A DNA stretch of 64,000 bases, taken from positions 868,001-932,000 of the forward strand of contig CAVQEZ010000005.1 of assembly GCA_963711635.1 (NCBI GenBank), read 5' to 3'. The translations under genes and the position numbers were made by a program. Positions 1-8,798 of the stretch are shown here, in pieces. The notes beneath the pieces were generated by a model. The model had not been told where the DNA came from. It saw only the letters and a list, made by a program, of their open reading frames with translations, and did not search any database. Each line of letters starts with the position of its first letter. The stretch's first letter is position 1. This DNA is from CADEED01 sp963711635. Its GTDB lineage: Bacteria > Pseudomonadota > Gammaproteobacteria > Steroidobacterales > Steroidobacteraceae.

Positions 1-402
1 GCCACCGAACGACGCCTGCAGCTCGCCGACTTCGTAGCTGCCGGTCTGGTCCCAGGTGATCATGACGTCCAGCAAATCGGAATCGATGGCCAGGTAATCG
101 ACGTCCTCGACGGCACGCGCCGTGACCTTGCGCGGCACGCTCTGGTTGAGCGGCGCACGCGCGTCGGCACTGCCGCCTTCGATCATGCCGATGGTGCGGC
201 CGTGTTCGCTGAGCTCCACCAGCCCCTTGACCACCCAGATGGTGCGCTTGTCGGTATCGCCCTCCTTGAACAGCGTGCGGCCGGAGGTCATTTCCTTGAC
301 GGTGACTTTCTTGGCGAGCGCGTGCAGATTTTCCCGCTTCATGCCTTCGAGCGGGGTCAGGGAGCGCAGCAGTTCCACGCTGACTTCTTGGGAATCGGAC
401 AT
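1..402 (-). CDS. Cyclic nucleotide-binding domain protein, C-terminal part cut off by window edge
   Basis: The reading frame opens at the ATG complementary to 400-402 and runs open for 134 codons off the left edge. The visible part looks like a Crp-type cNMP-binding beta-roll: an N-terminal helix (SVELLRSLTPLEGMK), then strands carrying LFKEGDTDKRTIWVVKGLVE and ARAVEDVDYLAIDSDLLDVM. This matches the usual effector domain of CRP/FNR-like sensors. Whether an output domain follows (DNA-binding helix-turn-helix, CBS or other) cannot be seen. It lies 32 bases downstream of the FadJ-like gene on the same strand and could be the third gene of that operon. Family confidence is good; specific function is unknown. 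Confidence 0.75.
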   Translation of the reverse strand, partial: MSDSQEVSVELLRSLTPLEGMKRENLHALAKKVTVKEMTSGRTLFKEGDTDKRTIWVVKGLVELSEHGRTIGMIEGGSADARAPLNQSVPRKVTARAVEDVDYLAIDSDLLDVMITWDQTGSYEVGELQASFGG

Positions 403-434
403 GCGCCAGATGCTAGCACGCCATGTCGTATGGC

Positions 435-2459
435 TCAGGCGTTGCGGACCGCCGACCATCCTTTGTCGGGAGTGAAACGCGCACCATGCGCACGCGCGAG
501 TTCTTCGAGCCGTGCGACCACCGCATCGACGCCGCGTTTGCGTGCATAGGTCAGCGGGCCCCCGCGAAATGGTGCGAATCCGGAGCCGAAAATCACGCCG
601 GCGTCGACGAGGTCGGCATCGGTCACGATGCGCTCGCGCAATACCGCAGCGCATTCATTGGCCAGCGCCAGGATCAGGCGATCTTCCAGATCGGCGGGAG
701 GCTCGGCCGGAGGCGTGGATTTCACCGCTTTGCCATCGCGCCACACATAGAAACCTTCACCGCTCTTGCGGCCGAGTTTCTTCGCCGCGATGAGCGCGTC
801 CAGTCGTGAAGTGTCCGGGCGCTGCTTGTTCAGCGCGGCACTCACGATTTCGCCCACGTGTTTGCAGACGTCGAGGCCCACCACGTCCGCGAGCTCCACG
901 GGCCCCATCGGCATGCCGTAGCGCAGCGCCGCTTCGTCGATGGTTTCGATCGGGATGCCATCCTGCAGCGCGAACATGGCCTCGTACAGATACGGCACCA
1001 GCACGCGGTTCACGAGGAAGCCCGGCGAGCTCTTGCAGGGCAGGGGCAACTTGTCGATCTTGCGCGCGAAGGCAATGGCCTTCTGAATCGACTCCTCGCT
1101 GCTGGTCTCGCCGCGCACGATTTCCACCAGTGGCAGCTGCGAGACGGGATTGAAGAAATGCACGCCGACCAGCCTGCCGGGGTCCGGCAGCCTGTCGTCC
1201 AGCTGCTCGAGCATGATGGACGAGGTGTTGGTGGCGAGAATGGCGCTGGACTTCATGCGCGGCTCGACCCGCGCGAACAGCTCGTGCTTGGCGTCGGCGT
1301 TCTCGAAGATGGCCTCGATGATGATGTCGGCACCGGGCACGCCATCTCCGGCGACGTCCGCGGTGATGCGCGTCATGAGCTCACCGGCCTTGACCGGATC
1401 CTTGAGCCGCTTGGTGAAGGCCTCGCGCGCGCGGCCCAGCGCAGGTTCGATGAACTTGAGCTCACGGTCCTGCAGGGTCACATTGAGCCCACGCTGTGCG
1501 CACCAGGCTGCGATGTCGCCACCCATGACGCCGGCGCCGACCACGTGCACGCGCTCCATCGGCAACTTCGTCTTGCCGCCCAGATTCTTGAGCCGCTCCT
1601 GCAGCGAGAACACCCGCACCAGGTTGCGCGAGGTTTCGCCCACCATGAGCGTGGCGATGGAGTGCGCTTCGGCGCGATAGGCACTCTCGCCATGCGCGCC
1701 ATGGCGCGACCACAGATCGATGATGGCGTAGGGGGCCGGGTAATGTTCGGGACGCGCCTTCGCGCGTACCTGCGCGACCAGGGTCTTGCGCACGAAGCCG
1801 CGCACCAGCGGCCACGACAACACGCGATCCAGCAAGGGCGCGCGGCGTGGCTTGGGCTGGCGCGCGATGAGCTCGCGTGCCGCGGCCTCGCCGTCGGCGG
1901 GAAACACCAGGCGGTCGACGAATCCGGCGCGCCGGGCCTGATCGGCACGCAGCGTCTTGCCGGTCAGCATCATCTGCATCGCGGCGCGAACGCCGGCGAG
2001 ACGCACGGCGCGTACCGTGCCGCCAAACCCGGGATGGATGCCCAGCATCACTTCCGGAAGACCGATGGAGAATTTGTCGCCCTTGATGCCGACTCGATAT
2101 CGGCAGGCCAGCGCCAGCTCCAGGCCACCGCCGAGGGCAAAACCGTGGATGATCGCCACGCTGGGGCAGGGCAGTGCTTCGATGCGCGCCAGCACGCTGT
2201 GGGCGCCACGCACCATTTCTTCGCCCTGCGCCACGCTCGTGACCGCGCCGAATTCCTTGACGTCGGCACCGGCAATGAAGCCGTTGGCTTTGCCGGAACG
2301 AATCACCAGACCGCTGGGCGGCGAACGCTCGAGCACGGCAAGCTGCGATTCGAGCTCGAGCAGGGTGTCGCGCGACAGTACGTTGGTCGATGTGTCGGGC
2401 TTGTCGAACGTGAGCCAGGCGATGCCGCCGGCATCCGTTTCGAGTGCCCAGGCGCCCAT
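435..2459 (-). CDS. FadJ/FadB-like bifunctional enoyl-CoA hydratase / 3-hydroxyacyl-CoA dehydrogenase
   Basis: A 674-residue protein of the multifunctional fatty-acid oxidation family, catalysing hydration of trans-2-enoyl-CoA and NAD-dependent oxidation of the L-3-hydroxyacyl-CoA. Residues 1-190 form the crotonase domain: the oxyanion-hole segment is FIAGADVKEFG and the glycine-rich helix is HGFALGGGLELALACRYRV. Around residue 305 the Rossmann motif VHVVGAGVMGGDIAAW begins the dehydrogenase, with ATNTSS and GVHFFNPV further on as in 3-hydroxyacyl-CoA dehydrogenases. Length is close to FadJ. The ATG overlaps the stop of the upstream EEP gene by one base, so the two are probably co-transcribed. 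A second, more divergent paralogue lies at 32,414-34,573 next to a thiolase; this copy has no adjacent thiolase. Confidence 0.92.
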   Translation of the reverse strand: MGAWALETDAGGIAWLTFDKPDTSTNVLSRDTLLELESQLAVLERSPPSGLVIRSGKANGFIAGADVKEFGAVTSVAQGEEMVRGAHSVLARIEALPCPSVAIIHGFALGGGLELALACRYRVGIKGDKFSIGLPEVMLGIHPGFGGTVRAVRLAGVRAAMQMMLTGKTLRADQARRAGFVDRLVFPADGEAAARELIARQPKPRRAPLLDRVLSWPLVRGFVRKTLVAQVRAKARPEHYPAPYAIIDLWSRHGAHGESAYRAEAHSIATLMVGETSRNLVRVFSLQERLKNLGGKTKLPMERVHVVGAGVMGGDIAAWCAQRGLNVTLQDRELKFIEPALGRAREAFTKRLKDPVKAGELMTRITADVAGDGVPGADIIIEAIFENADAKHELFARVEPRMKSSAILATNTSSIMLEQLDDRLPDPGRLVGVHFFNPVSQLPLVEIVRGETSSEESIQKAIAFARKIDKLPLPCKSSPGFLVNRVLVPYLYEAMFALQDGIPIETIDEAALRYGMPMGPVELADVVGLDVCKHVGEIVSAALNKQRPDTSRLDALIAAKKLGRKSGEGFYVWRDGKAVKSTPPAEPPADLEDRLILALANECAAVLRERIVTDADLVDAGVIFGSGFAPFRGGPLTYARKRGVDAVVARLEELARAHGARFTPDKGWSAVRNA

Positions 2460-3223
2460 TACGCTACGGCGGGCTGTGACGCCACGGCGCCACGGACGGT
2501 GAAGTCACAGAGAATCGGACGATGGTCGGAAAAGCGCACGTCCGGAACCTGGAAATTGGTGACCTCGATTTCCTTGCTGACCAGCACGAAGTCGAGCTCG
2601 ATGCGCGGAATGCGCGCCGGGAACGACGGCAGATTTTTCTCGTTGGCGCTGCGCAGGCCGGCCGCGCGCATGAAGAGATAGATCTCGTGCGTGCCCCAGA
2701 AAGTGTTGAAGTCGCCGGTCACGATCACGGGCTTGTGAGACTTCGCGATCAGATCGTGCAGATATCTCAACTGATACTGGCGCTGGCGATACTTGAGCGC
2801 CAGGTGCACGAGGAAGATGCACACGTCGTCCAGCTCCAGCTCGATGATGAGTCGCTTGATGCCGGTATCGAAATAGTGGAAGCGCTCGCCCTCGACGCGC
2901 GGCGCGGCCAGGAAGGCGTTGCCCTGCTTGCGCACGATGGGCATGAGGTTGTTGATCGAGCTCTTGCCGTACTTGCACTCGTACGTGCTGTAGTGGCCCA
3001 GCGATTCGGCGATGTGCTCGGCCTGGTTGAGCATGCCGCTGCGCACCGAACCGATGTCCACCTCGATCAGGCCGACGATGTCCGGGTCCTGCTCCTTGAC
3101 GAAGCTGGTGATTCCATCGAGCACACGGCGGCTGGAACGCAGATATCCCGCGCCTGGGAACGGCAGATGGAATGCCGGTCCGGTGCCGGTGGCATAACGA
3201 ATGTTGTAGACGAGCAGGCGCAA
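2459..3223 (-). CDS. Endonuclease/exonuclease/phosphatase (EEP) family protein
   Basis: A 254-residue protein with the full set of EEP-superfamily landmarks: YNIRYA at the N terminus, the metal-binding Glu in VGLIEVD (about residue 53), VHLALKYR, the TGDFN motif (about residue 170), LDFVLVS and the C-terminal SDHRPI dyad. The family includes Mg-dependent nucleases, sphingomyelinases and inositol phosphatases, and the substrate here cannot be told. No signal peptide is evident, so it is likely cytoplasmic. The start is a TTG directly before RLLVYNIRY; no ATG precedes the first beta strand. The stop overlaps the start of the downstream FadJ-like gene by one base. It is divergent from the TIR-like gene, with about 95 bases between them. 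Confidence 0.85.
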   Translation of the reverse strand: MRLLVYNIRYATGTGPAFHLPFPGAGYLRSSRRVLDGITSFVKEQDPDIVGLIEVDIGSVRSGMLNQAEHIAESLGHYSTYECKYGKSSINNLMPIVRKQGNAFLAAPRVEGERFHYFDTGIKRLIIELELDDVCIFLVHLALKYRQRQYQLRYLHDLIAKSHKPVIVTGDFNTFWGTHEIYLFMRAAGLRSANEKNLPSFPARIPRIELDFVLVSKEIEVTNFQVPDVRFSDHRPILCDFTVRGAVASQPAVA

Positions 3224-3318
3224 GCGGGATGGATGCTAACGTTGCGACGCACAAATGTGGAGTGGGCGCGCGACCACGCGACTAAACTACACTCAGGCAA
3301 CACTCTGGATCGCTGGTC

Positions 3319-3771
3319 ATGTCACAAAACAATCCAATTCGATTGTTCGTCACACATGCGTGGGAGACCTCCGACGAGTACCTGCGCATCTTCGAGTATC
3401 TCGAGAGCGCGCGGAACTTCTTTTACAAGAACTTCTCGGCGCCCGACAAGGCGCCAGCCGGTGGCAAGGACGCCGACCGCGAAGAACTGCGCCGCCAGAT
3501 CGCACAGGCCGAATGTGTGATTGCCCTTCCGGGTTTGTACCGTCAACACAGCGAGCTGATGCTGTTCGAGATGACGTTCGCGAAGGCGTCCGACAAGCCG
3601 GTGGTCCTGATGAAGCCTTTCGGCGCCAACGCGGTGCTGCCGACCGCCATCACATCCCTGTCCGACCAGATTGTCGAGTGGGATGGGCGCGCGCTGGTCG
3701 ATGCCGTCAAGGCACAGGCGCGCCACGAGGAATCCCATCGCTGGGATACCATCGAGTTCAAGTTGGACTAG
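3319..3771 (+). CDS. Stand-alone TIR-like (MTH538/DUF1863-type) domain protein
   Basis: A 150-residue single-domain protein beginning with the beta-1 signature IRLFVTHAW, typical of MTH538 TIR-like proteins (the family that includes ThsB of Thoeris). QAECVIALPGLY resembles the strand before the catalytic region, and the segment SELMLFEMTFAKA places a Glu where TIR NADases carry their catalytic Glu; KPVVLMKP follows as the next strand. No transmembrane segment or second domain is visible. It is monocistronic, with an opposite-strand small gene 70 bases downstream and a divergent EEP gene upstream, so no SLOG/ThsA or helicase partner lies next to it. It may be a nucleotide-modifying signalling enzyme, a defence remnant or a binding-only domain; activity is inference. 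Confidence 0.75.
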   Translation: MSQNNPIRLFVTHAWETSDEYLRIFEYLESARNFFYKNFSAPDKAPAGGKDADREELRRQIAQAECVIALPGLYRQHSELMLFEMTFAKASDKPVVLMKPFGANAVLPTAITSLSDQIVEWDGRALVDAVKAQARHEESHRWDTIEFKLD

Positions 3772-3840
3772 GGCGGCCCAGGTGGCGGCTTCGCTCTAGC
3801 TACCACTCGCCATTGGCGTGCAGTGCTGATGGCGCACACT

Positions 3841-4206
3841 TCAACCTTCAGCGGCGGCGAACAGCTGGACCACCGACGCGCTGCTGGGCGGCGGCATGGA
3901 CAATTCCAGTTCCTGCTGTCGCGTCATGCGGCAGAACATGCGCACGATGAGCGAAGCGAGTCGCTCCGCTTCTTCATTCGACATCTTGCGGATGGTCGCG
4001 CGAACGGCGTCTTCGCCGCGCAGCGGACGTTCACGCTGCACCTGGGACGAAAGCTCGAGGAATTGCAGGCGCAATTCGTGCGGCACGTCGTCGACTTCGA
4101 TGTTGCAGAGGCATTGGCGCCAGGCGCCTTCCAGTCGTTCCTTGATCGCGCCGGAGCGCGCAAAGTGCAACGTGGCTGATTCGAGCCGATCGTAAACACG
4201 CGACAT
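3841..4206 (-). CDS. Hypothetical small protein
   Basis: About 121 residues from the ATG at 4206; an in-frame GTG at 4239 would add 11 residues (AHTTWRTKLL). The composition is helix-prone: SRVYDRLESATLHFARSG, then IKERLEGAWRQCLCNIEVDD and VPHELRLQFLELSSQVQRE. The C-terminal half contains MSNEEAERLASLIVRMF and a short Pro/Ser-rich linker. I do not recognise a family. There is no signal peptide or membrane segment. It is followed, with 70 bases between, by the convergent TIR-like gene, and the 126 bases after its neighbour's end are relatively AT-rich (TTAGTTGTAATTGTTACGG near 4273), which may hold its promoter. Confidence 0.6.
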   Translation of the reverse strand: MSRVYDRLESATLHFARSGAIKERLEGAWRQCLCNIEVDDVPHELRLQFLELSSQVQRERPLRGEDAVRATIRKMSNEEAERLASLIVRMFCRMTRQQELELSMPPPSSASVVQLFAAAEG

Positions 4207-4365
4207 GAGCAGCTTCGTTCGCCAAGTTGTGTGCGCCACTCCACTTTGCGCCGTGAACCTGACGTAACGCCTTTAGTTGTAATTGTTACGGAGACCCTGG
4301 TCCGTCAATGGCGTACGACGCAAATATAGCGCGATGTCTTGCAAATGCAACGGAAAAAATGGCGC

Positions 4366-6390
4366 TCAGCGACGCGCGCGTCGCGACCCGGCGAGCCCGC
4401 CTAGCAACATGAGCGTGAGAAGACCCAGCGATCCGCCGCCACCGCCGCCACCTCCACCGCGGCTCGAAGGCGGTGAAGGAGTGGAGGGTGGTGGAGGCGT
4501 GGTCCCACCAATCCCGGGTGTGGGACCCGAGATCACCGGCGTGGCGCAGGCGGCGGTACCAGCGGATGCGGGAGCCACACTGCTGGCACGGGAGGGCTCG
4601 ATGAGGATGTCGGCCGAGTCGGCCCGGCTCTGGTCGTCAGTGACAGTCAATCGCAGCGTGACCGCGGTGAAGGCGGGTGCGATCACGGAAGCATTGGCCG
4701 TGCTGGCCCCGCTGATGGTCGGCGGATTGCTGGCCGGGGACACCACGGTCCACGCGTAGCTGCTGATCGTTCGCCCGCAGGCTGCGGCGCTGCCAGCGGC
4801 GCTCAGGCTGACGTTCTGCCCCGGTGACACGCTGGTGGGCAGGGCCACCGCGGCAATGGGACGATCGGCCGCGGCCAACGAATTGGCCGCATCGACCATG
4901 CCCGCACCGCAGGTGTCGGTGGTGCATAGACACTGCTCGAGCTGGAAGTCCTGGGCATTCTGCGGGACGTGACAGGCCTGAATCGTGGGTGCGTCGCTGA
5001 CCGTGGTGGGAAAAGGGCGCGCGCCTTCGCGCAGACGGGCCAGCAGCTGCGTGGTGGACAGATTGTTGTTCCGTGACAGCATCAGGGCCGCGATGCCCGA
5101 GACGATGGGCGCCGAAAAGCTGGTGCCGAGATTGTTGTTGGCCTGGTCGGTAAAGGAATGAGTGGCGGGCGCGGTGCTGCCCGTGTTCGAGGTCGTATCG
5201 AGCGAGAACAGGCAGGGACCGCCGTTCACGTTCACGCAGTTGCCGCCGGGCGCGGCGATCGTGACTTCGGGACCCAGGCTGCTGAAACCCACCTTGCTGC
5301 CGGCATGGCGAATGGCGGCAATCCCCGCCACGCCCGGACAGTTCCCCGGTGAGGACACCACGGTGCCTTCGTTACCGGCTGAAATGACCACCAGCACCTT
5401 GCGCGCCGTGAGCTCCTGGATGACGTCGCGGTAGCTCGGCTCGCAGACGCCATCCGAGCCCAGGCTCATGTTGAGCACGCGGGCCGGGGTAGGGTTGTCA
5501 GTCACACCGTTGACGTGCAGGCCGGCTGCCCAGCGCATGCCGGCGAGAATGTCGCTGTCGACGCCGCCGCACTTGCCCAGCACCCGCACCGGCAGGATGA
5601 AGGAGTTCCAGTCGAGGCCGGCCACGCCGGCCGCGTTGTTAGTCAGCGCCCCGACCATGCCGGCCACCCGCGTCCCATGCCAGCTGCTGTCGGTCAGCTC
5701 GCAATTGGTGAATGCGGAGTTGGAGCGGTCGGTGCTGTTGACCCAGTCGCCCGGGTCGGAAGGGTCGGCATCGCGGCCATCGCCATCATTGGCCTGGGCC
5801 GTCCCATTGACGAAGTCGAATCCAGGCAGCAGCTTGCCGCCGCGATCGGCGCGTCCCAGGTCCGGGTGATCGTAGAGAACGCCGGTGTCGAGCACGGCAA
5901 TGACCACGCCCGTCGACCCTTGCTCGCGGTCCCAGGCGCCGACGGCGTTCACCGAGGAAACCTCGGCGGATTTCAGGTACCACTGGCCGTCGAACAGCGT
6001 GTCGTTGGGTGTGGCGTGCGGATAACGTCGATGATCGACCGTCACATACTCGACCTGTGGATCGGCTTGCAACGCCGCGAGCGCCTGGTCCTTTCCGTGG
6101 CCCCGGAGCTCGATTTGCGTCGCGATCAACTGCTCGGAGATATCGCGCCTGAGCTTCAACGCCAGGCCGGTGCGCCTGGCCAGGGCCGCGCTGCGATCCG
6201 TACTCGACGTCAGCTTCTGTGTGCCGGTGGATCCGCCTTCCGGACGCAGCTTCACGATCACCTGCAGTGACGCGGTCTCAGGCTGCGTGGTCGGCTGCCG
6301 TGCCACCGGGTTGTACTCGGCGCCGAACGAAACCTGGGCCGCGAGCAGCGTGGCCGCCAGTGCGGCGAGATTGCGAGACGGCAGGCGCAT
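4366..6390 (-). CDS. Secreted subtilisin-like (S8) serine protease with GlyGly-CTERM-like tail
   Basis: About 674 residues. I chose the ATG at 6390 because AAGGA sits 7 bases upstream and a clean Sec signal follows (MRLPSRNLAALAATLLAAQV...FGA); the longer frame to 6576 lacks this. After a propeptide (inhibitor-I9-like, up to about residue 125) comes the S8 catalytic domain with Asp in IAVLDTGV, His in SSWHGTRVAG and Ser in LGTSFSAPIVSG. A PKD/Ig-like domain follows (SYAWTVVSPAS... LRLTVTDDQSRAD). The C terminus is a Pro-rich stretch, nine consecutive glycines, a short hydrophobic helix (SLGLLTLMLLGGLAG) and SRRARR: the pattern of GlyGly-CTERM proteins cut by rhombosortase and exported by type II secretion. 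The sorting enzyme is not in this window. Confidence 0.92.
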   Translation of the reverse strand: MRLPSRNLAALAATLLAAQVSFGAEYNPVARQPTTQPETASLQVIVKLRPEGGSTGTQKLTSSTDRSAALARRTGLALKLRRDISEQLIATQIELRGHGKDQALAALQADPQVEYVTVDHRRYPHATPNDTLFDGQWYLKSAEVSSVNAVGAWDREQGSTGVVIAVLDTGVLYDHPDLGRADRGGKLLPGFDFVNGTAQANDGDGRDADPSDPGDWVNSTDRSNSAFTNCELTDSSWHGTRVAGMVGALTNNAAGVAGLDWNSFILPVRVLGKCGGVDSDILAGMRWAAGLHVNGVTDNPTPARVLNMSLGSDGVCEPSYRDVIQELTARKVLVVISAGNEGTVVSSPGNCPGVAGIAAIRHAGSKVGFSSLGPEVTIAAPGGNCVNVNGGPCLFSLDTTSNTGSTAPATHSFTDQANNNLGTSFSAPIVSGIAALMLSRNNNLSTTQLLARLREGARPFPTTVSDAPTIQACHVPQNAQDFQLEQCLCTTDTCGAGMVDAANSLAAADRPIAAVALPTSVSPGQNVSLSAAGSAAACGRTISSYAWTVVSPASNPPTISGASTANASVIAPAFTAVTLRLTVTDDQSRADSADILIEPSRASSVAPASAGTAACATPVISGPTPGIGGTTPPPPSTPSPPSSRGGGGGGGGGSLGLLTLMLLGGLAGSRRARR

Positions 6391-6699
6391 AGCGATCCTT
6401 GGAAACACACGCCGGAACGCGGCGCCTGCAATTAAGTGGCGAATGCGCCGCTGAATGGTTCCCATGCCGCGGGGTCTGCTAGCCGCTACGTCGAGATCGA
6501 TCGACGCCTCACAAGCCTTACGCTCGGCCTCAGCAGCGGTCCCGGGCAAGAGGGCTGAACGTAGCAAGTCGCTCATGCGGTCATTCTCGATCCGCGCTTG
6601 CGGGCAGCCACGGATCGAGTTCTCAGCTTGCGACGGATGCGCCAGAGCGAATCACCCCGTACTACGCATAATGTATATTATGGTTAATTACAGAGATGC
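6391..6699. other. 309-base intergenic region between GH43 and protease genes
   Basis: No coding sequence can be supported here. It contains the probable leader and promoter of the S8 protease on the minus strand. The stretch 6664-6692 is strikingly AT-rich for this chromosome and carries a dyad (listed separately) that could hold a -10 element or an operator. I see no riboswitch-like fold or tRNA. Confidence 0.4.
6667..6682. promoter_or_regulatory. 16-base inverted repeat, possible operator or promoter element
   Basis: CATAAT and ATTATG flank a 4-base spacer (GTAT), giving a perfect dyad in an otherwise GC-rich region, 18 bases beyond the GH43 stop and about 280 bases upstream of the protease start. 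It could be a regulator-binding site or part of a sigma70 -10 region for the protease. There is no T-tract, so a terminator is less likely. Function is inference. Confidence 0.35.
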
Positions 6700-8682
6700 T
6701 CATGGCGCCCGCAGCGCCATGTGCGTCGGCGTTTCGCGGTTGACCGTGAGTCGCCCGGCGCTCTCCTCGAGCTCCACGACCTGGATGGAGCTGCGCCGCG
6801 TCTCGTATGAATCCGGTTGCTTCGCGTTTGGCTTGCGACCCGGGTGCGTGAAATAGAACAACCATGCGCGGTCGCCGTTGACGACCACATCGGCGTGTTG
6901 ACCTGCGACGTTGTCATCCGCGCCCTTGCCGGGCGATTCGAGCAGGTTTCCTTGCTGACGCGTCCAGCGCTCGCCGTCGTCGGAAGCGTAGACCGCGAGT
7001 CCTTTCCAGACGTCCGTGATCAGCCAGTGCTTCTCCCGCCAGCGAAATGCCTTGGGACCTTCGCCAGCCTGGTCCTTGATGAGTTTGCCGCGGTCGGTCC
7101 AGCTCTCGAGGTCGGGACTCTCGGCGTACCAGATCGCCTTGTCGTCGATTTCGTTGTTGTAATACATGCGCCAGCCGCCGGCCGGCAGCCTGACGACCGA
7201 CGCGTCGATGGCGCGCTCCGTCGCGAGCGGCACCGTTCGTGCGTCATGCCAGCTGCGCAAGTCCTTGCTGGTCAGGTGCACGATGCTGCGCGGATGATTC
7301 CAGTCCTTGAACACGCCCGGAACGACGGTCAGGAACATGTGGTAGACGCCAATGTCGTCGCGAACCACGTCGGGCGCCCAGAGCGTGGCGTTGGCGCCGC
7401 CAAATGCCGGCGGCAGCTCGATGTCCGCCTCACCGACATGCCTCCAGGTGACGCCCGAATCGAGCGACTCGGCCATGCCAATGCGCGTGCCGTGCAGCCA
7501 TTCGACTCCCGCCGTGCCAGGGAGCTTCGCGCGGCGATTCGTATAGAACATGAACCAGCGGCCATGCGAGCCGCTGTAGATCACCACGGGATCGGCGGCG
7601 CCGTCGAATACCGGATCACGGTACAGCGGCTTGGGTGCCACGAGACCGCGGTCTGATTGGGGCGTGCCGAAGTCGGGCGTGCCGTCCGCCTTCCATTGCA
7701 GCACCTGCGCGCGCGTGTGGCGATTCGGGTCCGCGAGCTCGCTGCCCAGGATGTCGCGGTATTCGCGCGCGTGGTACACGAAGATGTCGGTCTTGCCGTC
7801 GGGCGTGGTCGTGAAGCTGTTGTGGCCCGGGCCGTAGATGCCGGCCGACTCGCTGCTGCGGAACACCGGCTCGGCCGATTTGGTCCAGGACTTCGGATCG
7901 AGCAGATCCGCATCCGCCGCAGCCGTCAGCAACCCCACGCAGTAGTTAGCATCGATCGCGCTGGCGGAGAACGTCATGAACACGCGGCCGTTGCGGATCA
8001 GCACGGCAGGGCCCTCGTTCACGTCGTACTTGCGCTTCTCCCATTCGTATTCGGGCTTGCTCAGCAAAGTCACCCGGCCGGCCGGCGGAAGGACCAGAGT
8101 CGTGGGCGAGCTCATCTGTGCGATGTAGATGTTGGTACCTCTGCCCTCTTCCGGCGTGCGTCCGCGCTGCGTCCAGACGAAGTAGCGTTTGCCCTGGTGC
8201 GCGAACGTCGTGCCGTCCAGCGAGAAACTGTCCCAGCCGGTGTCGATGCGCCCCAGCTCCTTCCACTCGCCCTTGAAGGGATCGGATGAGTCGTTGGCCA
8301 GCACGTACGGACGCACTTCCCAGATCGCGTCGGCGCGGCTCGCCGTGAAATAGATGTACCAGCTGCCGTCGATGAAATGGATCTCGGGTGCCCAGATGTG
8401 CGCGCTCATCGGGCCCGAGGCGTGCTTGCGCCACACCACTTTCATTTCGGCGGTGGACAGCGAGTTGAGATTACGGGTGCGACGGATCTCGATGCGATCC
8501 CACTCGGCCGCGGTCGCGGCGACGTAGTACTGGCCGTCCGTGTGCAGCAGAGCTTGGGGATCGGCGTGCTGGCGCAGCAGAGGGTTGTTGAAAGTGATGT
8601 CGTCGGCCCGCGCGGCGCCGATGATGCCTGCCAGCAGACATGCGCAGGCGTACACGACCGCGCGGCGAAACCCGTGATGCAT
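6700..8682 (-). CDS. Secreted GH43-type glycoside hydrolase with two beta-propeller modules
   Basis: About 660 residues. The ATG at 8682 is preceded by AGGA eight bases away and opens a signal peptide (HHGFRRAVVYACACLLAGII..ARA); upstream in-frame starts exist at 8697 and 8727. The N-terminal half is a GH43 five-bladed propeller: the general-base Asp is in NPLLRQHADPQALL, the pKa-modulating Asp in SFSLDGTTF and the acid Glu in YDVNEGPAVL, with the family segment HIWAPEIHFIDGSWYIYFTA. The C-terminal half repeats propeller-like strands (DPVFDGAADPVVIY, LWAPDVVRDDIGVYHMFL, AIDASVVRLPAGGWRMYYN), suggesting a second GH43-like domain. Arabinan or xylan side chains are the usual substrates; the exact one is not determined. 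Confidence 0.88.
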   Translation of the reverse strand: MHHGFRRAVVYACACLLAGIIGAARADDITFNNPLLRQHADPQALLHTDGQYYVAATAAEWDRIEIRRTRNLNSLSTAEMKVVWRKHASGPMSAHIWAPEIHFIDGSWYIYFTASRADAIWEVRPYVLANDSSDPFKGEWKELGRIDTGWDSFSLDGTTFAHQGKRYFVWTQRGRTPEEGRGTNIYIAQMSSPTTLVLPPAGRVTLLSKPEYEWEKRKYDVNEGPAVLIRNGRVFMTFSASAIDANYCVGLLTAAADADLLDPKSWTKSAEPVFRSSESAGIYGPGHNSFTTTPDGKTDIFVYHAREYRDILGSELADPNRHTRAQVLQWKADGTPDFGTPQSDRGLVAPKPLYRDPVFDGAADPVVIYSGSHGRWFMFYTNRRAKLPGTAGVEWLHGTRIGMAESLDSGVTWRHVGEADIELPPAFGGANATLWAPDVVRDDIGVYHMFLTVVPGVFKDWNHPRSIVHLTSKDLRSWHDARTVPLATERAIDASVVRLPAGGWRMYYNNEIDDKAIWYAESPDLESWTDRGKLIKDQAGEGPKAFRWREKHWLITDVWKGLAVYASDDGERWTRQQGNLLESPGKGADDNVAGQHADVVVNGDRAWLFYFTHPGRKPNAKQPDSYETRRSSIQVVELEESAGRLTVNRETPTHMALRAP

Positions 8683-8798
8683 ACGCCCGTTCCTCATCGG
8701 CCTCGAGACAGGCAGGCCTTCTACCACGAGCGTGCACGAAGATCGCCCGGGATGTTGTTATCGCGACCCGTGGCCCGGTTATCGCTGCATCACTGCGC

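Noticed and set aside
858..2681. 607-codon plus-strand frame
   Set aside because: Antisense to the FadJ-like gene, which has full catalytic motifs; the frame has no recognisable domain.
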